Shown: one piece after another, positions 41,886-51,403 of the stretch | How positions within the stretch are numbered: the stretch's first letter is position 1 | Layout: the number at the start of each line of letters is the position of its first letter | Origin: Deltaproteobacteria bacterium | GTDB lineage: Bacteria; Myxococcota_A; JAADFL01 | Assembly: GCA_013152945.1 (NCBI GenBank) | Contig: JAADFL010000095.1 | Coordinates: 1 to 63,613 of the forward strand | Direction: 5' to 3' | Length of the DNA stretch: 63,613 nt | The notes under the pieces: generated by a model | The model's input: only the letters and a program-made list of their open reading frames with translations | What the model was told of the DNA's origin: nothing | The model's database searches: none | Program-made: the position numbers and the translations under genes

Positions 41886-42735
41886 GATGCCCGCCTCTCT
41901 TCCATCGGCCCAGGAAAAAGGAAAGATTGCCCAGAACAATCAGGAGCACAATCACTGCATGCGCCAGGCTCTGTGAATCCATACCCCTCATTCCATCCCC
42001 CAACCGGGCCATCATGTTGTTGTCCAGCAACAGGCGCTCATACTCGGCGGCGCCCTTCATGCCGCCTATCAGGCCCTTGCACTGGCCGGCCTGCAGGTAG
42101 GGGTAGAAGTCGGAGGCCATTACCGCGGTTGCGCCCAGCACGAGTTTTGCACCGAACCTGGTAACCGCGTAGCGAATGAAGTACTCCGGTTGAATCGACG
42201 AGGAAATATCCACCACCAGGCCGAAGTCGTCGTAACTGTGAACGTCCTTCATGATCTCGTACGAGTCCAGGACGCGCCCGGTCGAATCGGTAGGAAAGGC
42301 GTCCCTCACTTCCCTTCCCATGAGAAGCAGGGCATTCAATACCGACGGGTTGTAACCCAGAAAAATATAGTCCTTGCCGTACACCTTGTTAAACTTGGCC
42401 GCGGTTCTCTTCAGGTCGTTTTCGGCCAGCCCTGCGCCTGCAGGCATGAAGTTGATGACTACCACCGGAATATCCCTTGCAAAGGCGTGGGTCAGTAAAG
42501 CCCTTGCCACCGGCCCTAGTTCCGCGTCTCCTCCAGGCTCGAAATCATAGGACAAGAGCAGCGGCTTACCCGTGCCTGCCAGGGCCTCGACCGCGTCGAA
42601 TGCCTGTTTCACCGGCTTGGTAGGCCTTACAGGCAGGTTCATCGGGTACAGGAACGGCACGATCACCGAAACCGCAACCAACAGGAAGATCCACCGCCTG
42701 TCAAGGTTCTCGAGCTTGGCGGCCAACGTGCTCAA
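41878..42735 (-). CDS. membrane protein 2 of the DUF6754-linked operon, alpha/beta domain between two helices
   Basis: The protein has 285 residues. TTG 42735 overlaps the preceding stop as TTGA, so translation is coupled. A first helix (RWIFLLVAVSVIVPFLYP) is followed by an extracytoplasmic or cytoplasmic alpha/beta domain of about 200 residues (PLLLSYDFEPGGDAELGPVA, VVVINFMPAGAG, YIFLGYNPS, FGLVVDIS), which looks Rossmann-like, then a C-terminal helix (LAHAVIVLLIVLGNLSFFLG). I do not recognise a named family. The fold of the domain and the single-residue spacing to both neighbours suggest it is a core subunit of the same complex. Confidence 0.8.
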   Translation of the reverse strand: MSTLAAKLENLDRRWIFLLVAVSVIVPFLYPMNLPVRPTKPVKQAFDAVEALAGTGKPLLLSYDFEPGGDAELGPVARALLTHAFARDIPVVVINFMPAGAGLAENDLKRTAAKFNKVYGKDYIFLGYNPSVLNALLLMGREVRDAFPTDSTGRVLDSYEIMKDVHSYDDFGLVVDISSSIQPEYFIRYAVTRFGAKLVLGATAVMASDFYPYLQAGQCKGLIGGMKGAAEYERLLLDNNMMARLGDGMRGMDSQSLAHAVIVLLIVLGNLSFFLGRWKRGGHHG

Positions 42736-43355
42736 CCGTCATCTCCCATATAAGATCTCTCCTTGCCGAAGAGCACCTTTATTGCCGTGGCTGCGATTCC
42801 AAGGCCTACACCGATCATGATTGCCCTCTTTGCAGCGGTGTTCGCATAGTCCAGGAGCCAATTCGCCACCCCGGGCATGCCGCTCCAAAGCAATCTGCCT
42901 ATGGGCACACGTCCCAGCATCACGATGACGGCAGTGAGAAGTAAAACCGTGGCCTCGAGGTTACGGGCCCTGAAGGCCCTGAACGATGCCGATGCAATGA
43001 AGAATGCAAGCAGACTGAACATGGTCGCCTCTGTCGGCATCAGCACGTTCACGAAAATGTCGTTAAACAGGGTACCCCGCTCCATGCCGGTAACAAGACC
43101 GATTCCCGCGGTTGCAAACAATGAAACCAGGGTTACGAGCGAGTACGGCCAGTTCTTGTCCTTTGATGCAACCTTCTGGAGGTGGTGCCTGACAAGGCTT
43201 ATCGTGCCCATCACAAGGGCCCCGGCAAATATGAAGACACCCCACCGGTTGAGTTCCCTGAAAATACCGGCAAGAGACGGGTGGGGTACGAAGTACTGCA
43301 CCAGGCTGAACAGTCCGACCAGGGAGGCAAAGGCAACAGGCAAGATCTTTTTCAA
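42732..43355 (-). CDS. membrane protein 1 of the DUF6754-linked operon
   Basis: About 207 residues if translation begins at TTG 43355, which has GGAGAG nine bases upstream; a longer frame reaches 43448 but would start inside the preceding gene. Five or six helices: ILPVAFASLVGLFSLVQYF, WGVFIFAGALVMGTISLV, YSLVTLVSLFATAGIGLV, MFSLLAFFIASASF, TVLLLTAVIVMLGRVPIG and AIMIGVGLGIAATAI. No motif identifies a family. The gene lies 22 bp after the HEAT/FN3/DUF6754 gene and 4 bp-overlaps the next membrane-protein gene. Confidence 0.75.
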   Translation of the reverse strand: MKKILPVAFASLVGLFSLVQYFVPHPSLAGIFRELNRWGVFIFAGALVMGTISLVRHHLQKVASKDKNWPYSLVTLVSLFATAGIGLVTGMERGTLFNDIFVNVLMPTEATMFSLLAFFIASASFRAFRARNLEATVLLLTAVIVMLGRVPIGRLLWSGMPGVANWLLDYANTAAKRAIMIGVGLGIAATAIKVLFGKERSYMGDDG

Positions 43356-43377
43356 GTTCCAAGTCTCTCCATGAGTC

Positions 43378-46300
43378 TCAAAAAACACCGGACAGCAACG
43401 ACACGAGCGCATCGTGCGCAACCCTTGCCCACGACCAACATCCTGCAATCGCGGCCCAGCCCGCGAGCAGTCCGCCCAGGCCCAGGATGCCGGCCAGCAC
43501 CGCCTTGGTCCAGTCCTGGGCTTTCAAGGTTCCAAGGAGCGACGGATTTTTCCCAAGGTATGCTCCCGCCGCATACAATTCTTCGCCGATAAGGGTATAA
43601 TCACAGGAAGTTATGAAAAAGGGCAACTGGGTCACCCTGTCCGTGGCTGCAATCTGGACCGCACCCGTGGAGGCCCCGGTTTCCGCCAGCAGCAGGGCCT
43701 CGGCATAGAAAAGGCCGATGAACAAGTTTGCGCCGGGTTTTTCCCTGACCATCATTCCCGCGACCGCCGCGGCATAGGCGAATTGCCTTCCCGCGACAAA
43801 AAAAACATCACGCTCGTCGTATGCCTCGGGCTTGCCTGCCGCAAGGCAACCTTCGAACACAGCTTGCTGGGCCGCAGTGAATACCACCGGATCCCTGCAC
43901 GGCACCAGGAGCCTCGTCGCATACTCTGCATTCGTCTTTGCAACCGAAGATAAGATGGAAATGGAGGCGACAGTGCCTATATCCGACATTTCCCCGAGAC
44001 CTGTCGAGTACAGCACTGATTTTCCCATCTCCGTTGCCCTGCCCACAGCCTCTCGTATCGCGTCCAGGCCGGGAATGGGACGAAGGTACATTCCTTCGGG
44101 ATTCCGGCCCGCCTTCCTGGTGAACATGAGCACCAGCCCTGTAAACAAGAGCACTGCTATCAAGATGTGCAGCCTGGACCAAACAAACCACCCGGCTTTC
44201 AAAACCACGGGTCCGAGCACCTGCGAGTTGCTGCACACCATGCCGGAGCAGGCCGCAACCAGGTAGTAAAAGCCGCGGCCCCGGCCTTTCCTGTCTTTGA
44301 ACTCGGAGGATCCCGCGGGCATGGATTGTATCTTCCTGAAAGGCCCGGACTTGTCCGAACTGCGATATAACCGGTATTCGAATCCTGCCGCCGGCTTTCC
44401 TTTGGATCCGGGATCGTCTTGCGAAGGGATCCACTGCAACACCACCCGGCCACCCTTATTGTCGCCCTTCAGAGATACATGCAATCCTGCAACAGGCCCG
44501 GGACCCGGTTGAATGCCTGCTTGTTCGAAGCCTGTTTTTCCCAATCGCGGACCCGGCCCCTCGTTCTTGGCCCGGTCGTTCGTGCCTTCTGCTTCCGCCT
44601 TTGCTGCAGGAGGTCCGGCAATATCCAGGCAAAGGCCGGGCTTCCCCGGAGCCAGGGCCTTGAACGCAATCCATCCAAGGAAAGGCGGCGAGGCGAAAAG
44701 CTGTTTCATTAGGGCATCTCTTGCCTTTGACGAATCCATACCTGCGAGCACGTGCATGGCTTCTTTCCTTGCGACCAGGGAGACATCGGGTGAATCAATG
44801 ATTTTTTCGAGATAAGGAACCACCTTGGGGCCGCATTCCCCCCGAAAGCCTGGACCCGACATGCTTTCCAGGGCCTGAAGGGTAACGGCCCCCGGTCCCT
44901 TGAGAGCCATTTCAGCCAGGACATCGCACGCAGTGGAAAGATTGCCCGAAACAACGCCCCTGACAACACTCGACCTTACCTGTTCATCGTGGTCCAATGC
45001 CATTAGTGCGAGCATGTCAAGCCATCTTGCATACTTCTTTTCAGAAAGCGCTTTTGCAACGGCCCTGCGAACCATTGCATCGCCGTCCAGCAATACCGCG
45101 CTTATAAAGGGCCGGACAAAATCAAAGGCCGAAGGCGGGGCCGCACGAACAAGGCCGGCTATTGCTTCCCGTCTGACGGCCGGATCCCTGTCCCTTACAA
45201 GTGCTGCATCCAGGCGTGCCACGTCCTTTGAAAAAACGAGTTCCAACATCTTGCCCGATATCCGTGCGACATTCTTCCTGTAAACGGCCCCTTGGCTTTC
45301 AGACTCCCTTTTCAAGGCCATGGTCAATGTCTCCAGGTCTTGCTTGCTCCAACCGGACAAAAGTTGCTTAAAACCGTCCAAGGTGAGGCCGGACATGGCA
45401 AAAAAGATTCCAGGGGAGGTGCTTTTATTTTCCCTGTTATCGCGGCTTGGGTCTAAAAAAGAAATAATGGTTTCTTTGTCCATGTCAAGGAGTGCAGCAG
45501 TGCCAATCGGCCCGAAAGTATCCAGGTTCATGAGATTATCAAGGGACCTTACCACAGCGGCTGCCTGGTTCTTACCGCATTTCCGCGCTGTCCTTGCAAG
45601 GAGAACGGACGTGACATCATCGGTTTCATCAAGAAAACCGGATGCGACCTTGCAGCCCTTTTCGCCCGGCACGGGCATGTTCGCCAGCACTATGGCCCCT
45701 GCCCTCTTCTCGTCTTCGAATAGCGCGTCGATGCCGAGTGACGGGTCCTGTTTCAAAAGCTTCAGCGCGAAATCCTGGACACCTCGTGTGCCCACCAGGC
45801 CCAGCTCGTATGCAAGCCCGGCCGTGTAACCGGCTCTTGCGCGGGCCCTTGTTGCCTGCTCGATCCTTTCTCTCTCTTCTTCTAATTGCAGCCTCAAGGG
45901 CATGGAAATGGTCCCTTGCATTTCAATGTCCCGCCTTGCGAGGAACTTATGCTCATAAACGTATTTCCTTGCTTCAAGGGATTGGGCAAGCTTTCTTTCG
46001 AGCACCTCTTCTTTGTGCCCGTCCTTTATGGTTGCGCCTTTAAAGGCCTCGTTCCTGCCATCGCCGGACCCGCCCGCCTGTTCTGAGGAAACCTTTTCCT
46101 TTGACTTCGAACCAGGAACATCCACGTGCCCGGCCTCTTTTGAAACTTCCTTTTCAAGCCTTTGGACAAGAACTGCGTAATTTTTGTCGCGCAGGCTATT
46201 TGCATGTTCGTGCAGCCATTTGCCAAGGCTCTTTCTTGCTTTTGAACCAAGTAAGGAAAAAGACCCTGCAACTCTCTTGAAACCTGTTGTTCCATATCGT

Positions 46301-46533
46301 TTCAGCAAGAGCTGAACCGCAACGTCCTGAACCAAGGGATCCCTATCTTCGAGGGCGCCGGAAAGCACATCCTTGCACCCGGATGCATTGCAGGTCGCAA
46401 GGTAGTACGCCCTTGCAGGTCCTGCAGGAGAACCGGCAGACACGCCATGGCCCGGGTTTATTCGATCACTGCAGCCGGAACCCGGGACCACTGAAGCCGA
46501 AAGAAGAACCAGGGCGGTTATCGAAATTTTCAT
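43378..46533 (-). CDS. HEAT-repeat / FN3 / DUF6754 transmembrane lipoprotein-like protein
   Basis: The protein has 1051 residues. A signal peptide (ITALVLLSASVVPGSGC) ends in a lipobox. Residues ~40-120 and ~260-650 are HEAT-type helix pairs (RDPLVQDVAVQLLLKRYG, DPAVRREAIAGLVRAA, DAMVRRAVAKALSEKK). An FN3-like domain lies at ~680-775 (GRVVLQWIPSQDDPGSK), then a membrane helix (LHILIAVLLFTGLVLMFT) and a C-terminal domain of ~240 residues: MGKSVLYSTGLGEMSDIGTV, PCRDPVVFTAAQQAVFEGCL and FFITSCDYTLIGEELYAAGA, which I recall as DUF6754. The helix is internal, which conflicts with simple lipid anchoring and places the DUF6754 domain on the cytoplasmic side. It leads the membrane-protein operon at 41253-43355. 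Confidence 0.8.
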   Translation of the reverse strand: MKISITALVLLSASVVPGSGCSDRINPGHGVSAGSPAGPARAYYLATCNASGCKDVLSGALEDRDPLVQDVAVQLLLKRYGTTGFKRVAGSFSLLGSKARKSLGKWLHEHANSLRDKNYAVLVQRLEKEVSKEAGHVDVPGSKSKEKVSSEQAGGSGDGRNEAFKGATIKDGHKEEVLERKLAQSLEARKYVYEHKFLARRDIEMQGTISMPLRLQLEEERERIEQATRARARAGYTAGLAYELGLVGTRGVQDFALKLLKQDPSLGIDALFEDEKRAGAIVLANMPVPGEKGCKVASGFLDETDDVTSVLLARTARKCGKNQAAAVVRSLDNLMNLDTFGPIGTAALLDMDKETIISFLDPSRDNRENKSTSPGIFFAMSGLTLDGFKQLLSGWSKQDLETLTMALKRESESQGAVYRKNVARISGKMLELVFSKDVARLDAALVRDRDPAVRREAIAGLVRAAPPSAFDFVRPFISAVLLDGDAMVRRAVAKALSEKKYARWLDMLALMALDHDEQVRSSVVRGVVSGNLSTACDVLAEMALKGPGAVTLQALESMSGPGFRGECGPKVVPYLEKIIDSPDVSLVARKEAMHVLAGMDSSKARDALMKQLFASPPFLGWIAFKALAPGKPGLCLDIAGPPAAKAEAEGTNDRAKNEGPGPRLGKTGFEQAGIQPGPGPVAGLHVSLKGDNKGGRVVLQWIPSQDDPGSKGKPAAGFEYRLYRSSDKSGPFRKIQSMPAGSSEFKDRKGRGRGFYYLVAACSGMVCSNSQVLGPVVLKAGWFVWSRLHILIAVLLFTGLVLMFTRKAGRNPEGMYLRPIPGLDAIREAVGRATEMGKSVLYSTGLGEMSDIGTVASISILSSVAKTNAEYATRLLVPCRDPVVFTAAQQAVFEGCLAAGKPEAYDERDVFFVAGRQFAYAAAVAGMMVREKPGANLFIGLFYAEALLLAETGASTGAVQIAATDRVTQLPFFITSCDYTLIGEELYAAGAYLGKNPSLLGTLKAQDWTKAVLAGILGLGGLLAGWAAIAGCWSWARVAHDALVSLLSGVF

Positions 46534-46549
46534 TGAACTTCAGGCCTTG

Positions 46550-47077
46550 CTAAGGCTTGTGCAAGACTGAAAGGTCTGACTTGAAACCAACCCTGGCTGC
46601 AATGAAATCACGATGGTCGAGGTTGAGTTCACTTGCGATCTGCCTTATCTCGACGTCTTCCTCGCTGCTGACATCATGGTCTGCGGCAGCCACTGCAAAA
46701 AGGCATCTTAAGAGCATGAGCTTTTGCTCGCGGCTCGCAATGTTGTTGAACTCGCGGGTAACGATGAAGTCGTCCGTGCCGCCGAAGACCTCGCCCCTGT
46801 TCCTGGTCATCTCCACCACGAGTGAAGCCTCTCTTACGGTCAGCCCGGCCTCGTTCTCGAGGACTCTTTCCATTGCCTTTGTTTCGACATTGGAGACCTG
46901 CATGTCGGCCCTCGCCACCCTGCTCAAGAGGTATGCAAAACACGCGATGTACCTGGCCTTGGACGGCTCAATGTCGGACAGTTGTGCTGCAAGCCGGCGC
47001 GTGGCCTCTGATTCGGATACATGGACACTATTGGTATTTTCCTTCTTACCAATGCCGAGCAGCTTGAGCAGGCTCAT
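46550..47077 (-). CDS. TerB-family protein
   Basis: About 175 residues from ATG 47077, chosen because GGGAGGTG lies four bases before it; an earlier in-frame start at 47119 lacks one. The all-helical body has TerB hallmarks: YIACFAYLLSRVARADMQVS, KAMERVLENEAGLTVREASL and LLRCLFAVAAADHDVSSEED, where acidic clusters after the helices (VARADxxVS, AAADHDVSxEE) are the metal-binding positions of tellurite-resistance TerB. It lies 17 bp upstream of the HEAT/FN3/DUF6754 gene, so it belongs to that operon. TerB domains also occur as partners of membrane complexes; no tellurite genes are nearby. Confidence 0.85.
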   Translation of the reverse strand: MSLLKLLGIGKKENTNSVHVSESEATRRLAAQLSDIEPSKARYIACFAYLLSRVARADMQVSNVETKAMERVLENEAGLTVREASLVVEMTRNRGEVFGGTDDFIVTREFNNIASREQKLMLLRCLFAVAAADHDVSSEEDVEIRQIASELNLDHRDFIAARVGFKSDLSVLHKP

Positions 47078-47227
47078 TCTCACCTCCCGCCTTTTAAATC
47101 CCGGAGCATAGATTAACAAGTTCGAGCAGGTGGAGTCCAGGGTTGGTTACAAATACTTCTCATGACACCGATCAGCATATTTCTATTGAAACGGTTGAAA
47201 GCATGAGAGACTGGACCGGCACAGGCT

Positions 47228-47839
47228 CTAATTGTTCACGCCGAACAAGGGGGCCAGCCTGCGTAAACGCAACAGGTTTATGAAATTCATGGTTATGTGC
47301 GCCGTCATCGGGGCCAGGAGGTTGCCGGTCAGGAGAGCAAGCCCTCCCAGGACAAAACCCATTGCAAGTGCTGAAATAGTCCATGGCAGGAATTTTTTAT
47401 CCGGCACGAAATGCACTGCGCCGAAGACGATACTTGCGATCACGTATCCGAATTGTGGCTGGACCCCGCCGCGAAACAGCAGTTCTTCCGCAACACCGGA
47501 AACCAGGGAAATATAGGCTGCATCCAACACGCTTATGGGCCCGATCATCTTGATCATCTCTCTCTCAAGCACCCTGGCCCACCTGAAATGCACGTGCATG
47601 AGCCTTGAAACAATGACAGCGATCACTGCAACCAAGAGGCCCAGCAAGGTGTACTCGGCCCACGGGGACCACGGTCCCGTAAAGGCCTTTACAGGCTTGA
47701 TCAACGGAGCGCCCGTGAAGAACACCCCGGGCTCGCGCCGCAACCATCCCCATACCAGGGCCAGGGCAATGAAACCGGCATAGAACAGGGCGATCGAAAC
47801 CCTTGATATGCTCTTTCGGTTGTTCAAGTTATTTCCCAT
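47228..47839 (-). CDS. CPBP-family intramembrane protease (CAAX-prenyl-protease-like)
   Basis: About 203 residues from ATG 47839, overlapping the SpoIID gene's stop by 11 bp. Several membrane helices carry the CPBP signature: AEELLFRGG (first motif, catalytic EE), FGAVHF (second, His) and APMTAHITMNFINLLR (third, His and Asn). Members cleave prenylated or unprenylated membrane proteins, and some protect against self-made peptides. Translation is coupled to the SpoIID gene. A ~150-bp gap without features follows before the TerB gene. Confidence 0.88.
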   Translation of the reverse strand: MGNNLNNRKSISRVSIALFYAGFIALALVWGWLRREPGVFFTGAPLIKPVKAFTGPWSPWAEYTLLGLLVAVIAVIVSRLMHVHFRWARVLEREMIKMIGPISVLDAAYISLVSGVAEELLFRGGVQPQFGYVIASIVFGAVHFVPDKKFLPWTISALAMGFVLGGLALLTGNLLAPMTAHITMNFINLLRLRRLAPLFGVNN

Positions 47840-49541
47840 ATAGTCTCTGAAGACCGGCATTACTGAAATAGTGATCCAGGATCTGCCTGAAATCCTGCCC
47901 TGCCTCTGCCCTGCCGATGGCTCCGATCTGGCTCATGCCCACGCCGTGTCCCCAGCCGCCGCCCCTGAAAACAAAGACCCCGTTCCGGTCCGGGCCCGTG
48001 CATTGCGAACCTGCACATTGATCAATCACGAACATTGCGCTCTTGAGTCCTCCAAACAATCTTCTTATCGGGAGTTCCCTTTGCACCACGGCCGAACCCT
48101 TGTCTCCCAAGATACGCAACAGCACGATCCTGCCTGACACGCCCCTTTCCAGGACATCGAGCTTTTCCACATGTCCCACGTCCAGCTTCTTTGCAACCAG
48201 TGCATCCAGTTCCCGGCTGCTCAGTTTTTTCGTCCACCTGAATGTATCGGCTTTCAAGAAACTCGACTTTGCCTCAAAGGTCAAGGGAGGATGGGCCAGG
48301 AATTCACGCAGGTTCGAATCATTCAATCCATGCCTGAAAGGGTCCCATGATCGATCGCCTGTAGGCCCGTCCGGCCTGCCCCTTAAATTGGGATTGGGAG
48401 GCGACGGCCATGCAGCATCGTTGTTCTCCGTGAAACCTCCACTGACCGCGCTGTACACGGCATCGAGCACCCTGCCAGTGCTGTCTAACAACACCATTCC
48501 CCTGGTGCTGTCCACTGCCTCGCTCGTCCTTTTTTTTTCCTTGGTCACTCCGCCGTACACCTGACAATGCTGGGAAGCGCACAACATGAAAGGATCGGCC
48601 AGGTGCCTTGTGCCGAGTTTTGCAAGGGCTTCGGACCTTGCGCTGCATGCCTGGGCCTTGAGCGCATCCATGGCTGCCCGTGAAAAGATCTCGGAAGGCA
48701 CGGTGCCCTTCAGCCAGTGCTCGAGGGAAACCTCGTTAATAACACTAAGGGCGGCCTTTGAATCTATGGCGACCACGATATCGCCCCTGAAAGCCCTGTC
48801 CTCGAACCCATGCCAGGGGTAACCCCTGCCGTATTCCACGGACTTCACCACCACGGGATTGTCGCCTGCCGCGGGCCTGAACCTGACACCGTCCCGGGCT
48901 TCGAGCAAGGTTGAACCACTCCCGGACAAAGAAACCCGCACCCTGCCGCCCGGCAGCTTCAGCATCTCTTCGAACAAGGAGGCCCTTACCCCTTTTTTCC
49001 TGTACAAGTCCTCTACGGCCTTCATCGCGCCGGCCCTTGAATCATAACCCTTCAGCACTATTGAAAATGAACGGGTATCCAGTGTCTTTCCCGCAATATC
49101 GATCAGGCCGCCCTTTAGATAAGCCCGCGGCGAATATCCGAGCTTCCGCCATTTTTGGAGCGTCGACTTGACGAAATCGATCCTGGAAGGGTCACACGAT
49201 GCAACCTCGACCCAGGTCCGGATCTTTGCCGGCCTTGCCTTGATGATTCGCACGGTTACTTCGGTGCCTGCCTGCATTTCCAGGCCGTTGCCAAGCAGGC
49301 TCTCCACCCTGAACCGGCCTTTACAGGTTACCCTGACAACCGGCTTGTTCTCCATGAGTCCCACTGTAAGCAGGGGAGACCCGTCCGCCGCCATTTTGAC
49401 TTTCGAGCCGTACAGGTCGTCAAGGTTGTGTCCCAGGGACCCGGCCCGGGCAAAAGAGGCATGAAACGCCCCCGGCAAAATGAACATCGTTACAACAAAA
49501 GCGGGCCACAATAAGAAACTTCGCTTTGACATCCTTCTCAC
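47829..49541 (-). CDS. SpoIID/LytB-domain peptidoglycan enzyme
   Basis: A secreted protein of 570 residues with a signal sequence (LWPAFVVTMFILPGAFHASF). Residues ~60-240 carry an SPOR-like or beta-rich region. The SpoIID domain lies at ~260-570: LEHWLKGTVPSEI and ALKAQACSARSEALAK, CQVYGGVTKE, AVYSAVSGGFTENNDAAW and the closing GWGHGVGMSQIGAIGRAEAG. SpoIID proteins cleave glycan strands lacking stem peptides (lytic transglycosylase). GTG 49541 overlaps the TolC gene's stop as GTGA, so these two genes and the CPBP gene form one translationally coupled unit, suggesting cell-wall remodelling linked to export. Confidence 0.92.
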   Translation of the reverse strand: MRRMSKRSFLLWPAFVVTMFILPGAFHASFARAGSLGHNLDDLYGSKVKMAADGSPLLTVGLMENKPVVRVTCKGRFRVESLLGNGLEMQAGTEVTVRIIKARPAKIRTWVEVASCDPSRIDFVKSTLQKWRKLGYSPRAYLKGGLIDIAGKTLDTRSFSIVLKGYDSRAGAMKAVEDLYRKKGVRASLFEEMLKLPGGRVRVSLSGSGSTLLEARDGVRFRPAAGDNPVVVKSVEYGRGYPWHGFEDRAFRGDIVVAIDSKAALSVINEVSLEHWLKGTVPSEIFSRAAMDALKAQACSARSEALAKLGTRHLADPFMLCASQHCQVYGGVTKEKKRTSEAVDSTRGMVLLDSTGRVLDAVYSAVSGGFTENNDAAWPSPPNPNLRGRPDGPTGDRSWDPFRHGLNDSNLREFLAHPPLTFEAKSSFLKADTFRWTKKLSSRELDALVAKKLDVGHVEKLDVLERGVSGRIVLLRILGDKGSAVVQRELPIRRLFGGLKSAMFVIDQCAGSQCTGPDRNGVFVFRGGGWGHGVGMSQIGAIGRAEAGQDFRQILDHYFSNAGLQRLYGK

Positions 49542-51115
49542 TTGATGCTCACATCGAGGTGCTTCAACAATCCGCCTGTAAGATCCAGAAACGTAACAGA
49601 GGCCCTTTCCAGGTCTATCTTGGCCTTGAGTTCCGACAACCTCGCGTTTTCGAGCACGTCCTGGGCCTCGAGCACGTCCCTGGTCGTATTCCTTCCCAGC
49701 TCGAACATGGCCTTTTCAGCCTCTAGTCTCTTTTCCGCGAACATTCTCGACTTGCGGCTTACAACCATCCTGTTTCGGGCCGTCTCCACCGCCCTTATTG
49801 CCGATTCCACCTGGCTCTTGGTGGAAGCCTCGAGCTGCCTCACCCTCACGGAGGCTTCTTTGTAGTCAGCCATGGCCCTCTCAAGTTCTCCCTCTGCCGC
49901 ATCGTTTCCAAGCGGATAGGTGAAAATCAGGCCTCCGCCGTAATTCAGGCCGTCCTGGTCGAACAGGTCTTTCCAGGTGTCGGAATAGTCATCTCCACCA
50001 TTTTGATTGCCCTTGATGTTTGCATAGCCGGTGGTTCCGATTGTCCCGAAAAGGCTAAGGTCCGGCAGGGTCTTGTCCATTTTGGATTCGAGCAATCGTT
50101 TCCTTCTCACCACATCCTGCCTACCGGCTTTCAATAAAGGGTTCAGCTTCAAGGCCATATCCACGGCATCGTGCGTGTCAAGACTCGCGCTCCCTTTCCC
50201 CGGCTTGTCTTTGGCCACGATCAGTACATCGGTCGGCAGGTTCAAGAGCAATGCAAGCGCGCTGGAAGCCTCCTTTACACTTGTTTCTGCAAGGAGAACC
50301 AACTCCTCTCTCGACGCCACCGCCGCCGAGGCCTGGAACACCGAAAGCTCAGGCACCATGTTCACCTCGAAGGCAGCCTTGGCCGCACGCTCCTGCTCCT
50401 TTGCAAGATCGAGGTTGTTCTTCTTTATTTTCAGCTCTTCCCTTGCCAGCACCAGGTTCCAGTACGCCCTTGTCACCTTGGCGAGCACGTTGCTTACCTT
50501 TGCGACTCGGGCGAGAAAAACCTGGTCCCTGTATGACTCGGCCGCCTCAATCTGCGCAAGGTTCGCCTTGAACCCCAGGCCTTTCAACAAGGACTGTGAC
50601 AAGGTCAATCTCAAATCCGTGGTCCAGATCGACCTGTATCCCTTGCCCGGCTCGTACAGGCCGGGCGCCGTCTCCCTTGTCACAAAGGTCTCGTATTCGC
50701 TCCAGCCGTGCTCGAAAGAAAGAGATGCGCTGGTTCCGGTGGAAAAGTACTTGTTCACGCCGACCTTGAGGTCCACCCCCTGTTGGCTGAAGATTTCCTT
50801 GTTGTTTTGAGTAGGCTTGAACATGTCAAGGATTCCCTCTGTCAGGAAATCCCTCCTGGTGCTTCTGTTGTAATTCAGGTTGGACGACAGGAAAGGATTG
50901 AACCGGCCTTCTGCCGTCTCCACCATTGCCTGCGCAGCCTTCAATTCCAACAGGGCCGCCTTTATGTCCGGATTCGCCTTGACAGCCAGGTCGATACACT
51001 CCCGGACAGACAGGGTTCTCTTTTTTTCACCCGCGGCCGAGGCATTCAACGGCTGGGCCGGCAAGAAGACCATGGTTACAAGGAAAAGCAGGGATACGGG
51101 AATGGCCGACCTCAC
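49538..51115 (-). CDS. TolC-family outer-membrane efflux protein
   Basis: The protein has 525 residues, with a signal peptide (IPVSLLFLVTMVFLPAQPLN) and GTG start at 51115 preceded by GGAGGTTG. It has the two-repeat TolC layout: LSVRECIDLAVKANPDIKAA at the N-terminus, then long helices (AVEDL-type), LALLLNLPTDVLIVAKDKPG in the middle and the second copy DAVDMALKLNPLLKAGRQDV. Beta-barrel strands with NLNYNRSTRRDF and LSFEHGWSEYETF carry the aromatic pattern. It is the first gene of the minus-strand operon ending at 47228. No inner-membrane pump or adaptor is in the window beside it, so its partner must be elsewhere. Confidence 0.93.
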   Translation of the reverse strand: MRSAIPVSLLFLVTMVFLPAQPLNASAAGEKKRTLSVRECIDLAVKANPDIKAALLELKAAQAMVETAEGRFNPFLSSNLNYNRSTRRDFLTEGILDMFKPTQNNKEIFSQQGVDLKVGVNKYFSTGTSASLSFEHGWSEYETFVTRETAPGLYEPGKGYRSIWTTDLRLTLSQSLLKGLGFKANLAQIEAAESYRDQVFLARVAKVSNVLAKVTRAYWNLVLAREELKIKKNNLDLAKEQERAAKAAFEVNMVPELSVFQASAAVASREELVLLAETSVKEASSALALLLNLPTDVLIVAKDKPGKGSASLDTHDAVDMALKLNPLLKAGRQDVVRRKRLLESKMDKTLPDLSLFGTIGTTGYANIKGNQNGGDDYSDTWKDLFDQDGLNYGGGLIFTYPLGNDAAEGELERAMADYKEASVRVRQLEASTKSQVESAIRAVETARNRMVVSRKSRMFAEKRLEAEKAMFELGRNTTRDVLEAQDVLENARLSELKAKIDLERASVTFLDLTGGLLKHLDVSIK

Positions 51116-51280
51116 TATTTCAACCTCCGCACCCGACGCAAGCTAGCACTGGTTACCGGCGTTTACAACATTGTCATTATTCTCGAAGAAACTTGAGGAA
51201 ATCTTAAGGACTCAAAACTTGTCTCAGCGCGGCGCGAATCTCATCAATAAAAGGTTAGACCGGTGATAAACACTTGCCTC

Positions 51281-51309
51281 TTTCAAATTTTCGATTCATT
51301 GCCTATAAT
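51281..51309 (+). promoter_or_regulatory. promoter candidate upstream of the radical-SAM gene
   Basis: TATAAT at 51304-51309 with a poor -35 match (TTTCAA, 51281-51286) 17 bp upstream, 95 bp before the ATG at 51404. This intergenic space (51116-51403) is shared with the divergent TolC operon; I see no other feature in it. Confidence 0.3.
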
Positions 51310-51403
51310 CTCTTTTTGGTAGTTAATAACCGGTGCACATGAGCGCCGCTAAAGCTCAGTTTGAAAGATTATCAAGGCAATTTGAACTCGACTGGATACC
51401 CGG

